DNA of 28,572 nucleotides from positions 1 through 28,572 of the forward strand of contig CAZPLR010000024.1 of the NCBI GenBank assembly GCA_964587555.1, read 5' to 3'. Position 1 is the first letter of the stretch. Every line of letters begins with the position of its first letter. Position numbers and translations under genes: made by a program. Source of the DNA: JAHHTP01 sp964587555 (lineage in GTDB: Bacteria; Bacillota; Clostridia; Oscillospirales; Ruminococcaceae). Below, piece by piece: positions 1 to 7,091 of the stretch. The notes under the pieces are model-generated. The model worked only from the letters and a program-made list of their open reading frames with translations. It searched no databases and was not told the origin of the DNA.

Positions 1-1
1 G

Positions 2-1030
2 AAACGATATTTTGCTGTGATGGCGGCAGTAATATGCTCTGTTATGCTTGTGATTAACAGTTTTCCTGTTTTTGCGGCGGATGCATCGGAGGGAATGCTT
101 CTATACGTCGAAACGTCAAAAGCCAGCCTTCAGGCGTATGATGACGAGGATTATGTTCTGCGTGCGCAATATAAGAAGGAATTTTATAGCAACAAAGATA
201 TAACAGCGGCGATGCTTTCCCGCTGTTTGGAGAATACAGCGGAAACGCTTGCGGGAGCAGAGGAATATATTCAAAGCGTTGCAAAAAGACATATTGATTC
301 CATGGAGATCACACAGGAGCAGAAAGACGCGGTGCTTGCCGGAGAAAAGCAGTTTGAAATCACAATCCTTCCAAGGGTAGCACAGAATGAACTGTTCTGC
401 ATGAAAGATGGGCAGGGGATCAGTGCCGATGATATCCGAAACGCAATTAGCGGCTGGTTATATGCCGTTTATTTAGACGATGAGCCGGTGGCAGCCGGGC
501 GAATAACCTATGAGAAGGACGATGCGTATTTTGATTACATGCGGTCTGTGTACCAAAAGTATGGAATGGAGATAGAGCCTGGCTATTGGCTCGGTAATCT
601 TGGCGTGAGCAGATTTTACGCGGAAGATATTTCTGAATCGGTCGAAGCTGCGGTTCGGCTGGGCGAAGTATACAAATTAAACGCATCCGACGTCTATGTT
701 AAGCTGGACGGGGATCAAGTAACATTTTATGAGAATGATGAAGCGCTGTATTCTGATACGCCGATGAGCGCAAAAGCAACAAAGACATATACAAAAGCAC
801 TTTATCTTTGCTGGATGGATGAGCTTGATTATAATATTATACACGCAGATAAACAGCTTGCTTCCGGAAGCACTGGCGGTTATCAGAAAGCCGCCGCCGA
901 CTTCCTGCCGCAGGCGGAGTTTATCTTGTACTACCGCCCGTGGATCATCGCGGGGAGCGTAATGCTCGGCTTGGCTGCCGTTGGGACGGTCGTGGTGGTG
1001 ATTATAAAGAAGCGGAAAACGGCGAAATAA
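2..1030 (+). CDS. Secreted, C-terminally membrane-anchored protein of unknown function (5' end outside window)
   Basis: I do not recognise the family. The reading frame is open from base 2 (K-R-Y-F-A before the GTG at 17 and ATG at 20). Since a basic stretch directly precedes the hydrophobic segment VICSVMLVINSFPVFAADA, the true start is probably a few codons upstream of the window and this is a signal peptide with an AxA-like cleavage site. About 280 mostly hydrophilic residues follow, then one transmembrane segment (IIAGSVMLGLAAVGTVVVVI) and a basic tail KKRKTAK. This predicts an extracytoplasmic domain tethered by a C-terminal helix. No LPXTG sorting motif is seen. The gene ends in an intrinsic terminator. 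The overall plan (signal peptide, charged ectodomain, one C-terminal helix, K/R tail) matches the protein at 17561-18355, though I see no clear sequence similarity. Confidence 0.8.
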   Translation, partial: KRYFAVMAAVICSVMLVINSFPVFAADASEGMLLYVETSKASLQAYDDEDYVLRAQYKKEFYSNKDITAAMLSRCLENTAETLAGAEEYIQSVAKRHIDSMEITQEQKDAVLAGEKQFEITILPRVAQNELFCMKDGQGISADDIRNAISGWLYAVYLDDEPVAAGRITYEKDDAYFDYMRSVYQKYGMEIEPGYWLGNLGVSRFYAEDISESVEAAVRLGEVYKLNASDVYVKLDGDQVTFYENDEALYSDTPMSAKATKTYTKALYLCWMDELDYNIIHADKQLASGSTGGYQKAAADFLPQAEFILYYRPWIIAGSVMLGLAAVGTVVVVIIKKRKTAK

Positions 1031-1046
1031 TCAAATACCAAACATG

Positions 1047-1072
1047 AGAGCGGGCGAAGGTCCGCTCTTTTT
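1047..1072 (+). terminator. Intrinsic terminator after the first gene
   Basis: Arms AGAGCGG/CCGCTCT enclose a short loop and are followed by a run of five T. It lies 17 bp past the stop codon of the preceding gene. Confidence 0.8.
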
Positions 1073-1125
1073 CTGGGAGAGAGGCGGAGGGGACTCACTT
1101 TTCCGTTTTGTTAAAGGTTTGGACA

Positions 1126-1154
1126 TAGACATTTTCTGATAAATGTGCTACAAT
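1126..1154 (+). promoter_or_regulatory. Sigma-A type promoter of the flippase-trxB-aroQ unit
   Basis: TAGACA (-35) and TACAAT (-10) are separated by exactly 17 bp, about 70 bp upstream of the ATG at 1227. This is one of several promoters in the window with a TAGACA -35 element. Confidence 0.65.
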
Positions 1155-1226
1155 AAATAAAATACAGAAAATGACTCCCTTTGCGGGATATGCGTCGGAC
1201 AAACCCCGACGGATGGAAAGGTATTT

Positions 1227-2267
1227 ATGAAAAACAAAACGAAAAAGACGCTGACGATCGGCTTTATCCTTCTGGTTGCGCTGATCACATTGGCATACGC
1301 GGTTTTTTCAGACGGCATCGAGTCGTTTGCCGCCGTGTTTAAAGCCGCACGTTACCGCTATTTATTCCCTGCTGCCGGCTGTATGGCGCTTTACTGGATC
1401 TTTGAGGCGGGCGCGATGTTTGTTTTGGCAAGGCTGATTATGCCAAAATACCGCTTTAAGCATGCGATGCAGACGACGATGATCGGGCAGTTGTTTAACA
1501 GCATCACGCCGTTTTCCTCCGGCGGGCAGCCGGTGCAGATTATGACGATGCGCAAGCACGGCGTTGAAGTTGGCGCAGCCACAGCGGTGCAGCTTGGGCG
1601 GTTTATCCTCTACCAAACGTCGTTGACCGTCGTTTCGGTTGTTGCGCTGTTTTTGCGGTTTCGCTATTTCCACTATTGGGTTCCGCGGTTTTCCGACCTG
1701 ATTTTTATCGGCTTTGCGGTCAACTTAGGTGTAATGATTGCGTTGTTTTCGCTGGGCTTCTTTCCAAAATTTACCATCAAAACCTGCGTTTGGGCGATCA
1801 AGCTTCTGCATAAACTGCATCTTGTCAAGGATTTAGATGCAACCTTGAAGAAGATCGATATGCAGGTCAGCCAGTTTTTTGAGGGTTTTTCGCTGCTGAG
1901 AAGCCATCCGAAGGCAATTTTTTCAACCTTACTGCTTTCATTCCTGCAGCTATGCTCATTTTTTTCTGTGCCGTATTTTGTCTGTCTGTCGCTCGGCGCG
2001 TCGCCGGAGGCGTATCTCTCGATGTTCTGTGCGGCGTCGTTTGTGCTGATGATTTCTTCGTTTGTACCGCTTCCGGGCGCATCCGGCGGATCGGAGGGCA
2101 GCTTTATCATGTTTTTTAAGCTGTTTTTTGCCTCCGGCTCAACGACCGGAATGGCGGTGCTTATCTGGCGGCTGTTCACCTTTTATCTGCCGATCTTGGC
2201 AGGAAGCATGTTCACCCGCGTAAAGGATTACCGAAAGAATAAAAGCACCGAGCGGCCGTGTTTATGA
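1227..2267 (+). CDS. Lysylphosphatidylglycerol synthase TM-domain / flippase-like integral membrane protein
   Basis: A 346-residue polytopic membrane protein with about eight hydrophobic segments and no soluble domain. It carries the family signatures FNSITPFSSGGQPVQIM (around residues 90-106) and PLPGASGGSEGSF (around 285-297), which place it in the LPG_synthase_TM family (PF03706; YbhN/AglD-like). This family is the membrane part of MprF without the C-terminal aminoacyl-transferase domain. Members are thought to flip lipids or polyprenyl-linked substrates; the substrate here is unknown. The start has a GGAAAGG ribosome binding site. The gene is first in a (+) unit with trxB directly after its stop (18 bp), then aroQ. 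That neighbourhood does not reveal a shared pathway. Confidence 0.85.
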   Translation: MKNKTKKTLTIGFILLVALITLAYAVFSDGIESFAAVFKAARYRYLFPAAGCMALYWIFEAGAMFVLARLIMPKYRFKHAMQTTMIGQLFNSITPFSSGGQPVQIMTMRKHGVEVGAATAVQLGRFILYQTSLTVVSVVALFLRFRYFHYWVPRFSDLIFIGFAVNLGVMIALFSLGFFPKFTIKTCVWAIKLLHKLHLVKDLDATLKKIDMQVSQFFEGFSLLRSHPKAIFSTLLLSFLQLCSFFSVPYFVCLSLGASPEAYLSMFCAASFVLMISSFVPLPGASGGSEGSFIMFFKLFFASGSTTGMAVLIWRLFTFYLPILAGSMFTRVKDYRKNKSTERPCL

Positions 2268-2285
2268 ATGATAGAAAGGAAAGTT

Positions 2286-3197
2286 ATGATGGAGATCAGC
2301 TGTGATATCGCAATTTTAGGCGGCGGGACGGCGGGGCTTTCCGCTGCGGTCTATGCCGCGCGCGCGGGATTTGATACCTGCGTGATCGAAAAAAATATCG
2401 TCGGCGGGCAGATCGTCAACTCGCCGGAGGTGGAAAACTATCCGGCGCTTGCGGCGGTGTCCGGTTTTGATTTTATTGATATACTGCAAAAGCAGGCGAA
2501 GGGATTCGGCGCGAAGATCATATCCGGAAGGCTTGTTTCCTGCGATTTGGGCGGTGAGCGGAAAACGATTGCACTTGCTAGAAAAACTGTGACCGCAAGG
2601 GCGGTTGTTTTAGCGCCGGGTGCGGCGCACCGTAAGCTTGGCGTTCCGGGCGAGGATGAGCTGGCAGGAAAAGGCGTTTCCTATTGCGCGACTTGTGACG
2701 GCAGCTTTTTTTCCGGAAAGGACGTCGCTGTCGTTGGCGGCGGTGAAACGGCGTTTGAGGACGCGCTTTATTTGGCGGGCGTCTGCCGCCATGTGACGCT
2801 GGTTCATCGCAGGGATACTTTCCGCGCTGCAAAATCTGCTGTGGACAGGTTTGCGGCTCAGAAAAACGCGACAATCCTGACAAATACCGTTCCGGTGCGG
2901 ATTGCAGGGGAAAACGCGGTAGAATCGCTGGTCTTGAATACGCCGGACGGAGAGAAAACGCTGCCGGTGAACGGCGTGTTTGTCGCTGTTGGGATGCAGC
3001 CGGAAAACAATATGTTTTCATCTTGGGCAGCGTTGGATGAAAGCGGCTATTTTGCGTCGGATGAGTCCTGCAAAACCAAAACGCCGGGCGTTTTTGTCGC
3101 GGGTGACGCGAGAAGCAAGCCGCTGCGGCAGCTTGTAACTGCCGCAGCGGACGGTGCGGTCGCTGCCACCGCCGCCGTACACTATTTGCGCGGATAA
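2286..3197 (+). CDS. trxB: Thioredoxin reductase (NADPH-type, FAD)
   Basis: Reduces thioredoxin with NADPH through a bound FAD and a redox-active disulfide, in the cytoplasm. The 303-residue chain shows the N-terminal FAD motif GGGTAG (12-17), the active-site pair CATC (C134, C137), a second dinucleotide motif GGGETA (151-156), the NADPH-type basic motif HRRDTFRA and the C-terminal FAD motif GVFVAGDARSKPLRQ. The HRR element argues for NADPH rather than ferredoxin as donor. An in-frame ATG lies at 2268, but the AGAAAGGAAAG ribosome binding site sits after it and just before the ATG at 2286, so I choose 2286. Length and domain order are normal for TrxB. No thioredoxin gene is adjacent. Confidence 0.9.
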   Translation: MMEISCDIAILGGGTAGLSAAVYAARAGFDTCVIEKNIVGGQIVNSPEVENYPALAAVSGFDFIDILQKQAKGFGAKIISGRLVSCDLGGERKTIALARKTVTARAVVLAPGAAHRKLGVPGEDELAGKGVSYCATCDGSFFSGKDVAVVGGGETAFEDALYLAGVCRHVTLVHRRDTFRAAKSAVDRFAAQKNATILTNTVPVRIAGENAVESLVLNTPDGEKTLPVNGVFVAVGMQPENNMFSSWAALDESGYFASDESCKTKTPGVFVAGDARSKPLRQLVTAAADGAVAATAAVHYLRG

Positions 3198-3218
3198 CGC
3201 TTCGAAGGGGGAATTTGC

Positions 3219-3713
3219 ATGCCGCAGTTGAACGAGATCAGGGGACGTATCAATCAGATTGACCGGGAATTGCAGCGGCTATTGTGTGAGCGGATGGATT
3301 GTGCGAGCTTAGTCGCCGAGGCGAAGGCTGCGCAGGCGAAAATGTCCGAACGCGAGCCGGTTATCTTTGACGCGGCGCGCGAGGAGGAAATATTGAACGC
3401 CGTCAATGCCGGGGAGCATACCGAGGCAGTCAGACGCCTGTATGGCGAGATCATTGGCGTTTCCCGCCGCTGCCAATATCGTATCCTTACCGAAAGCGGG
3501 ATGTTAAGCGATCCGTTCGCCGCTTATCAGCAGGAAGCTGCGGTCTTGCTTCCGGTTAGACGCGAGCGGCTGACCGATGCGCTGCGGATCATCTGCCGCT
3601 ATCCGGCAAGAATCCTGCGCGCGGATGCGGATGGCGTCCTCGTCACAGCGGAAAATCCTGCCGAATTGCGCGCCCTGCGGGTGCAGCTTTGCAAGGAAGG
3701 GTATTTGCAGTAA
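3219..3713 (+). CDS. aroQ: Chorismate mutase, AroQ type, with a C-terminal extension
   Basis: Converts chorismate to prephenate on the way to Phe and Tyr. Residues 1-95 align by eye with the E. coli P-protein mutase domain, and every catalytic residue has a counterpart: R8 in EIRGR, R in LCERM, K in EAK, D/R/E in FDAARE, and S/Q in VSRRCQ. The usual AroQ domain is about 90 residues, but this protein has 164. The last 60 to 70 residues (from about SGMLSDPF) do not look like a prephenate dehydratase or DAHP synthase, both far larger, and I do not recognise them. A ribosome binding site AAGGGGG precedes the ATG. The gene follows trxB by 21 bp in the same transcription unit. Confidence 0.85.
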   Translation: MPQLNEIRGRINQIDRELQRLLCERMDCASLVAEAKAAQAKMSEREPVIFDAAREEEILNAVNAGEHTEAVRRLYGEIIGVSRRCQYRILTESGMLSDPFAAYQQEAAVLLPVRRERLTDALRIICRYPARILRADADGVLVTAENPAELRALRVQLCKEGYLQ

Positions 3714-3736
3714 GAGAAAAGGCGGGGATGGAAATT

Positions 3737-3868
3737 ATGACATCATTCATCAGGGAGCCGATGTTACAGCGGGTATCTTGTGATGGAAACGAAGTAAAGC
3801 AGATTCCCGTTAGCCGAACCTTCGCCGTTATTCGCGCGGGTTTGCACCCGACATGGGAGAGAATTTGA
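3737..3868 (+). CDS. Possible 43-residue small protein, unknown
   Basis: A short open frame (starting MTSFIREPML, ending PTWERI) preceded by GGGGATGG, a mediocre ribosome binding site, and placed between aroQ and the hydrolase in the same direction. It has no hydrophobic segment or recognisable motif. It fills most of a 168-bp gap, but that length can be open by chance. No family recognised. Confidence 0.25.
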   Translation: MTSFIREPMLQRVSCDGNEVKQIPVSRTFAVIRAGLHPTWERI

Positions 3869-3893
3869 AATCCAATGAAGGATGATTCAGGAT

Positions 3894-4517
3894 ATGAAAC
3901 AAATCTACATTCACGGCCTGGGACAGACGCCGGAAAGCTGGGACGAAACCATCCGGAAATTAGCGCTCCAGAACAGCATCTGCCCTGATCTGGGTGAGAT
4001 GATTCGCGGAAAGGAAGTCACCTATCCGAATTTGTATGCCGCGTTTTCGGATCTCTGCGACCGGGCGGATGGAAAGGTTGATTTGTGCGGATTGTCCTTG
4101 GGCAGCGTGCTGGCGCTGCATTATGCGACAGAGCATCCGGACAGAGTAAATTCGCTTGTGCTGATTGCGGCACAGTATAAAATGCCGCGGATGCTGCTGC
4201 GGTTTCAAAATCTTTTCTTTCACTGGATGCCGGAATCGAGGTTTGTGCAGACGGGATTTGGAAAAGCCGGTTTTCTCCGGCTTTGCAAGACGATGATGGG
4301 CTTGGATTTCCGAAAATCGCTTTCCAAAATCTCCTGTCCTGTGCTGGTGGTCTGCGGGGAAAAGGATAGGGCGAACCAAAGGGCTTCCGCCGAGCTTGCA
4401 GAGCTTTTGGAAAATGCTAAGATGCAGATCATAGGCGGAGCTGGTCACGAGGTCAATGTGGAAGCGCCGGAAGAATTGGCGGAGATTTTAGGACGCTTTT
4501 ATGATAGGGTGGACTGA
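3894..4517 (+). CDS. Alpha/beta hydrolase
   Basis: A 207-residue serine hydrolase. Near the start is the oxyanion-hole type strand IYIHGLGQTPESW, then the nucleophile elbow GLSLGS (S68), the acid GEKD (D158) and the catalytic histidine GAGHEV (H185), i.e. a full Ser-Asp-His triad. A helical lid region lies around residues 100-140. The substrate cannot be told from sequence; small members act as esterases, lactonases or lipases. An upstream in-frame ATG at 3882 would add four residues, but its GGAG-like site is too close; with ATG 3894 the GAAGG at 3877 is 12 bp away and the protein starts at the first beta-strand. It ends the (+) group that began with the flippase gene. Confidence 0.8.
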   Translation: MKQIYIHGLGQTPESWDETIRKLALQNSICPDLGEMIRGKEVTYPNLYAAFSDLCDRADGKVDLCGLSLGSVLALHYATEHPDRVNSLVLIAAQYKMPRMLLRFQNLFFHWMPESRFVQTGFGKAGFLRLCKTMMGLDFRKSLSKISCPVLVVCGEKDRANQRASAELAELLENAKMQIIGGAGHEVNVEAPEELAEILGRFYDRVD

Positions 4518-4547
4518 GCGTTTGCCTTGGTAATATCCTCTAGCGCT

Positions 4548-4567
4548 GCCAATGTATATTGGCTTTT
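4548..4567 (+). terminator. Possible terminator after the hydrolase gene
   Basis: Hairpin GCCAAT-GTAT-ATTGGC followed by TTTT. It is A+T-rich and so a weak candidate; the stronger hairpin at 4600 follows. Confidence 0.4.
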
Positions 4568-4599
4568 ATATTGGTGTGAGCGCGTTTTAAAATGAAATC

Positions 4600-4650
4600 A
4601 GCCCGGCTGTTCCGATCCCTGATACAGGATTCAAGACAGTCGGGCTTTTC
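4600..4650. terminator. Bidirectional terminator between convergent genes
   Basis: Arms AGCCCGGCTGT and ACAGTCGGGCT pair with one G-T wobble, with an inner ATCC/GGAT helix. TTTTC follows on the + strand, and an A-rich stretch lies before it that reads as T-rich on the - strand. It lies between the convergent hydrolase gene (+) and mtnN (-). Confidence 0.75.
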
Positions 4651-4668
4651 TTATATTTTGAAGCGCTC

Positions 4669-5367
4669 TTAGTCCTCCCACAATTCGCAAAAGCGCAGGA
4701 TTAAGTCTGCCGAATGGTTTGCCGCAATTTCGGCAAACTGATCGAACGACATCGAAGCGCCGCCGTCGGCGGTATCGGAAAGGGAGCGCAGCGCAAGATA
4801 TGGGATATGGCAGATGAAGCAGGCCTGTCCCACCGCCGCGCTTTCCATGTCCACGCAGCCCGGCGCAAACCGCTCCTTGATCGAGGCCTTCAGCGCGTCG
4901 TCCTCGACGAAAACGTCGCCGGTCACAATCCGCGCCGGATACAGCCCGTAGTCTGCTTCTCCCGCCGCTTTCGCGTCCTTGTGCGCTTTGAGCATGACGC
5001 GCTGCATCGTTTCATCGCACGGGAATTCCTCGCAGAATGGAAAATTGTCCCGAAGGATTCCCGGCGTGAAGTCGTGATAGCAGACCGAGGTGGATAAAAT
5101 CACGTCTAAAACGCCCGCTTTTTCTAAAACGCCTCCGGCAACGCCGGTGTTGATAATGTGGGTCACGGCAAAGCGGTCGATGAGCAATCCGGTGCAGAAC
5201 GCGGCGTTCACCTTGCCAATGCCGCAGCAGACAACGACTGTTTCGATCCCGCCGATTGTGCCGATGTGATACTCCCGCCCGTAATGGGTTTCGCTGTGGG
5301 CAAGCTGCATCGTGTTTTTTAATAGTGCGATCTCGCAGTCCATCGCGCCGATAATGCCAAGCTTCAT
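4669..5367 (-). CDS. mtnN: 5'-methylthioadenosine/S-adenosylhomocysteine nucleosidase
   Basis: Hydrolyses MTA and SAH (and 5'-deoxyadenosine) to adenine and the thioribose, relieving product inhibition of SAM-dependent reactions; in many bacteria it also feeds AI-2 synthesis. The 232 residues match E. coli MtnN along the whole length: MKLGIIGAMDCE with the catalytic E12, INTGVAGG in the phosphorylase-like core, VDMES with the ribose-binding E175, and SLSDTAD with the catalytic Asp D198. GAAAGGA precedes the ATG at a normal distance. It is a single gene with its own promoter at 5432-5460 and a shared terminator. No luxS or SAM-cycle gene is nearby. Confidence 0.93.
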   Translation of the reverse strand: MKLGIIGAMDCEIALLKNTMQLAHSETHYGREYHIGTIGGIETVVVCCGIGKVNAAFCTGLLIDRFAVTHIINTGVAGGVLEKAGVLDVILSTSVCYHDFTPGILRDNFPFCEEFPCDETMQRVMLKAHKDAKAAGEADYGLYPARIVTGDVFVEDDALKASIKERFAPGCVDMESAAVGQACFICHIPYLALRSLSDTADGGASMSFDQFAEIAANHSADLILRFCELWED

Positions 5368-5431
5368 ATGGATTCTTCCTTTCTGTGTTCACAGCATCCA
5401 AGATCAAAGGATGTCCGTGGTCTATGCCCTT

Positions 5432-5460
5432 ATTATAGCATATTCCGGCGGCGCGCGCAA
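5432..5460 (-). promoter_or_regulatory. Promoter of mtnN
   Basis: On the - strand, TTGCGC (-35), 17 bp, TATAAT (-10), about 65 bp upstream of the mtnN start. The rest of the 117-bp gap between mtnN and the anti-sigma gene shows nothing else. Confidence 0.6.
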
Positions 5461-5484
5461 TCCACAGCCGGCAAAAAGGCGTTT

Positions 5485-6243
5485 TTATTCTTCCTGTAAA
5501 AGTTGGATTAAATTAGAAAGCAGCGTTTCCAGCTCATTTTGCGAAATATCTTTTGTATCCACGTCGACGCCGATTCCCGCGCAGTGAAATTGCGCAAAAA
5601 AGCCGCTGTCACCATAGCTGTAGAGATAAACCGGCAAGTCTGCTATCATAGATGGCTGCGGATTTCCTTCGTCTTCGAGTACGACGTAACAGCGCAGCGG
5701 GTCGCCGGTCGCGCAAAGCGAAATGGCCACGCTTCTGCCATCCTCCGCTTGATAAGAAAGCAGATAATCGTGCGGGCTGTAGCCTGACGCGGACGCTTTG
5801 TCCGGTGCGTTTAAGGTATAAAAGCTGCTGCTGGAGAAAACGGCGGAGAGCTTTGGGGTCAGCGCGTCGTGCGGGAACCCGAAAGCACGCTCAAAATCTG
5901 CCGACCATTCCGCTTTCTCTTCTTCAGAAAGCTCGTCATAGTAGGTAAATTGCACATCTATGTCCGCAGTGACGATGTTGACATGATTGAAGATTAGCTG
6001 GTTTTGATACTGCCCATCGCTGAAATCCTCTCCTTGCGAAGAGGAACTGCTCAGCACAGGGTCGACTGTGAAATTGCTTTGCTGCTGCAGGCTGAACGCG
6101 CAGATTGCCACAGCGCACAGACAGGCTGCTGCTGCTCCCCATTTAATCCAAGCCGTATGCTGCGTTTTTTTGGCTGTTCTTGCTTCCGCAATGTAGCGTT
6201 CGTCAAGATCTGCGAGAAGTGCACAGAATGTTTCTTTTTTCAT
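5485..6243 (-). CDS. Membrane-bound putative anti-sigma factor
   Basis: A 252-residue single-pass protein: a short cytoplasmic N-terminus (about 32 residues with FCALLADLDERYIAEA), one transmembrane helix (around 33-53, WGAAAACLCAVAICAF) and an extracytoplasmic domain of about 200 residues that I do not recognise. Its ATG overlaps the stop of the ECF sigma gene by 4 bp (ATGA), which implies translational coupling. In clostridia this arrangement is typical of an anti-sigma factor that holds its cognate sigma at the membrane until the outer domain senses a signal. No zinc-finger HxxxCxxC motif is seen in the N-terminus, so it is not a ZAS-type anti-sigma. The role rests on topology and gene order, not on a named domain. 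Confidence 0.7.
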   Translation of the reverse strand: MKKETFCALLADLDERYIAEARTAKKTQHTAWIKWGAAAACLCAVAICAFSLQQQSNFTVDPVLSSSSSQGEDFSDGQYQNQLIFNHVNIVTADIDVQFTYYDELSEEEKAEWSADFERAFGFPHDALTPKLSAVFSSSSFYTLNAPDKASASGYSPHDYLLSYQAEDGRSVAISLCATGDPLRCYVVLEDEGNPQPSMIADLPVYLYSYGDSGFFAQFHCAGIGVDVDTKDISQNELETLLSNLIQLLQEE

Positions 6244-6800
6244 AGCTCAAATCCCCTTTCAGAAAGATAGCGGCGCAGTTTGTGCCGGATGCGGTTCAGC
6301 GTGACCGAAACGCTGTTTTCGGTCATGTGAAATTGCAGCGCGATGGCGGAAATGCTGTCAAAATACCAGTAGCGGCAGAGGAATAGGCTCCTTTTTTGAG
6401 AGGAGAGTGTGCCAAGAAAGCGGTTTATGGTGCGCAGCAACTCTCTTTGATCGATCGTTTGCTCTATATCGCTTTGGTCGGAAACGATCTCCGACAGCTC
6501 GTCTAAAACAATGGGAAGCTCGTTTCCGCCCCGTTTTTCGGCGGAGGAACGCCGGTATTTGTTCAGCGCTAGGTTTCTTGTGATCCTGCCGAGAAAGGCG
6601 GACAGGACGTTCGGCTTCTGCGGCGGGATAGCGTTCCACGCGCGAAGATAGGCGTCGTTGACGCATTCCTCCGCATCCTCCTTGCTGCCCAAAATATTTT
6701 GGGCGATTGCGGTGCAGTAGGAGCCGTATTTGTCGGCGGTCGCGGCAATTGCACGTCCGTCTCTGTCCCAGTATAGCTGAATAATCCTTGTATCCTCCAT
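6240..6800 (-). CDS. RNA polymerase ECF-family sigma factor
   Basis: A 186-residue sigma-70 family protein with region 2 (about 15-80; GSKEDAEECVNDAYLRAWNAI followed by FLGRITRNLALNKYRR, the -10 recognition helix) and region 4 (about 115-175; HMTENSVSVTLNRIRHKLRRYL, the -35 helix-turn-helix). There is no region 1 or 3, as expected for ECF sigmas. An open frame extends ten codons further upstream, but GAGGTGA lies directly before the ATG at 6800, so I choose that start. The gene is coupled to the anti-sigma gene downstream. A candidate ECF-type promoter lies 34 bp upstream, which would make it autoregulated. The target genes are unknown. Confidence 0.9.
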   Translation of the reverse strand: MEDTRIIQLYWDRDGRAIAATADKYGSYCTAIAQNILGSKEDAEECVNDAYLRAWNAIPPQKPNVLSAFLGRITRNLALNKYRRSSAEKRGGNELPIVLDELSEIVSDQSDIEQTIDQRELLRTINRFLGTLSSQKRSLFLCRYWYFDSISAIALQFHMTENSVSVTLNRIRHKLRRYLSERGFEL

Positions 6801-6833
6801 GATTTCACCTCGCTTTTTGAATCCTTTCACTTA

Positions 6834-6864
6834 TATAGACCGCATTCCTTCTCTTTTCTTAACA
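6834..6864 (-). promoter_or_regulatory. Candidate ECF-type autoregulatory promoter
   Basis: On the - strand TGTTAA, 16 bp, CGGTCTATA. This resembles the TGWAAC-N16-CGTCTA layout of Gram-positive ECF promoters, with one inserted base in the -10 and a -35 mismatch. It is 34 bp upstream of the sigma gene start. Confidence 0.35.
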
Positions 6865-6903
6865 CCGATTCCGGCAGCTTCGCTTGTCCGAAAAAGGAAA
6901 AAT

Positions 6904-6972
6904 AAAAAGCAGGGCCGTTTCGACACTTTCCATGCAGGATTACGGAGAATAGATGACACGGCTCTGCTTTTT
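6904..6972 (-). terminator. Terminator after spoVM, with an unusually large loop
   Basis: Fifteen-base arms, AAAAAGCAGAGCCGT and ACGGCCCTGCTTTTT on the - strand, pair with one wobble, and a T-rich tract follows. The loop is 39 nt. It starts 4 bp after the spoVM stop codon. The same sequence reads as a terminator on the + strand too. Confidence 0.7.
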
Positions 6973-6976
6973 GGCA

Positions 6977-7069
6977 TTATCCGATCGGCGGATTCTCGCG
7001 GCGGATCTTGAAGATCATCCGCAGTAAGCCGGATAACAGCCGGTTGCTTTTGATTACGACCACTTTCAT
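6977..7069 (-). CDS. spoVM: Stage V sporulation protein M (SpoVM), 30 residues
   Basis: A 30-residue amphipathic peptide. It begins MKVVVIKSNRLLSGLLRMIF and ends RRENPPIG. Against B. subtilis SpoVM (26 residues, MKFYTIKLPKFLGGIVRAML...) the shared positions are M1, K2, I6, K7, a basic residue at 10, L12, G14, R17 and a basic/acidic tail, with no gap needed. In Bacillus it inserts into the positively curved outer forespore membrane, anchors SpoIVA for coat and cortex assembly and interacts with FtsH. AGGAGG lies 7 bp before the ATG, the strongest ribosome binding site in this region. A terminator follows immediately. Position 9, the helix-breaking Pro in Bacillus, is Asn here. It indicates an endospore former. 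The gene is too short for routine ORF calling. Confidence 0.82.
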   Translation of the reverse strand: MKVVVIKSNRLLSGLLRMIFKIRRENPPIG

Positions 7070-7091
7070 ATAGACGCCTCCTGTAAAAGAA

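Noticed and set aside
1673..2179. 168-codon - strand frame opposite the flippase-like gene
   Set aside because: Antisense shadow. The + strand product has strong family motifs.
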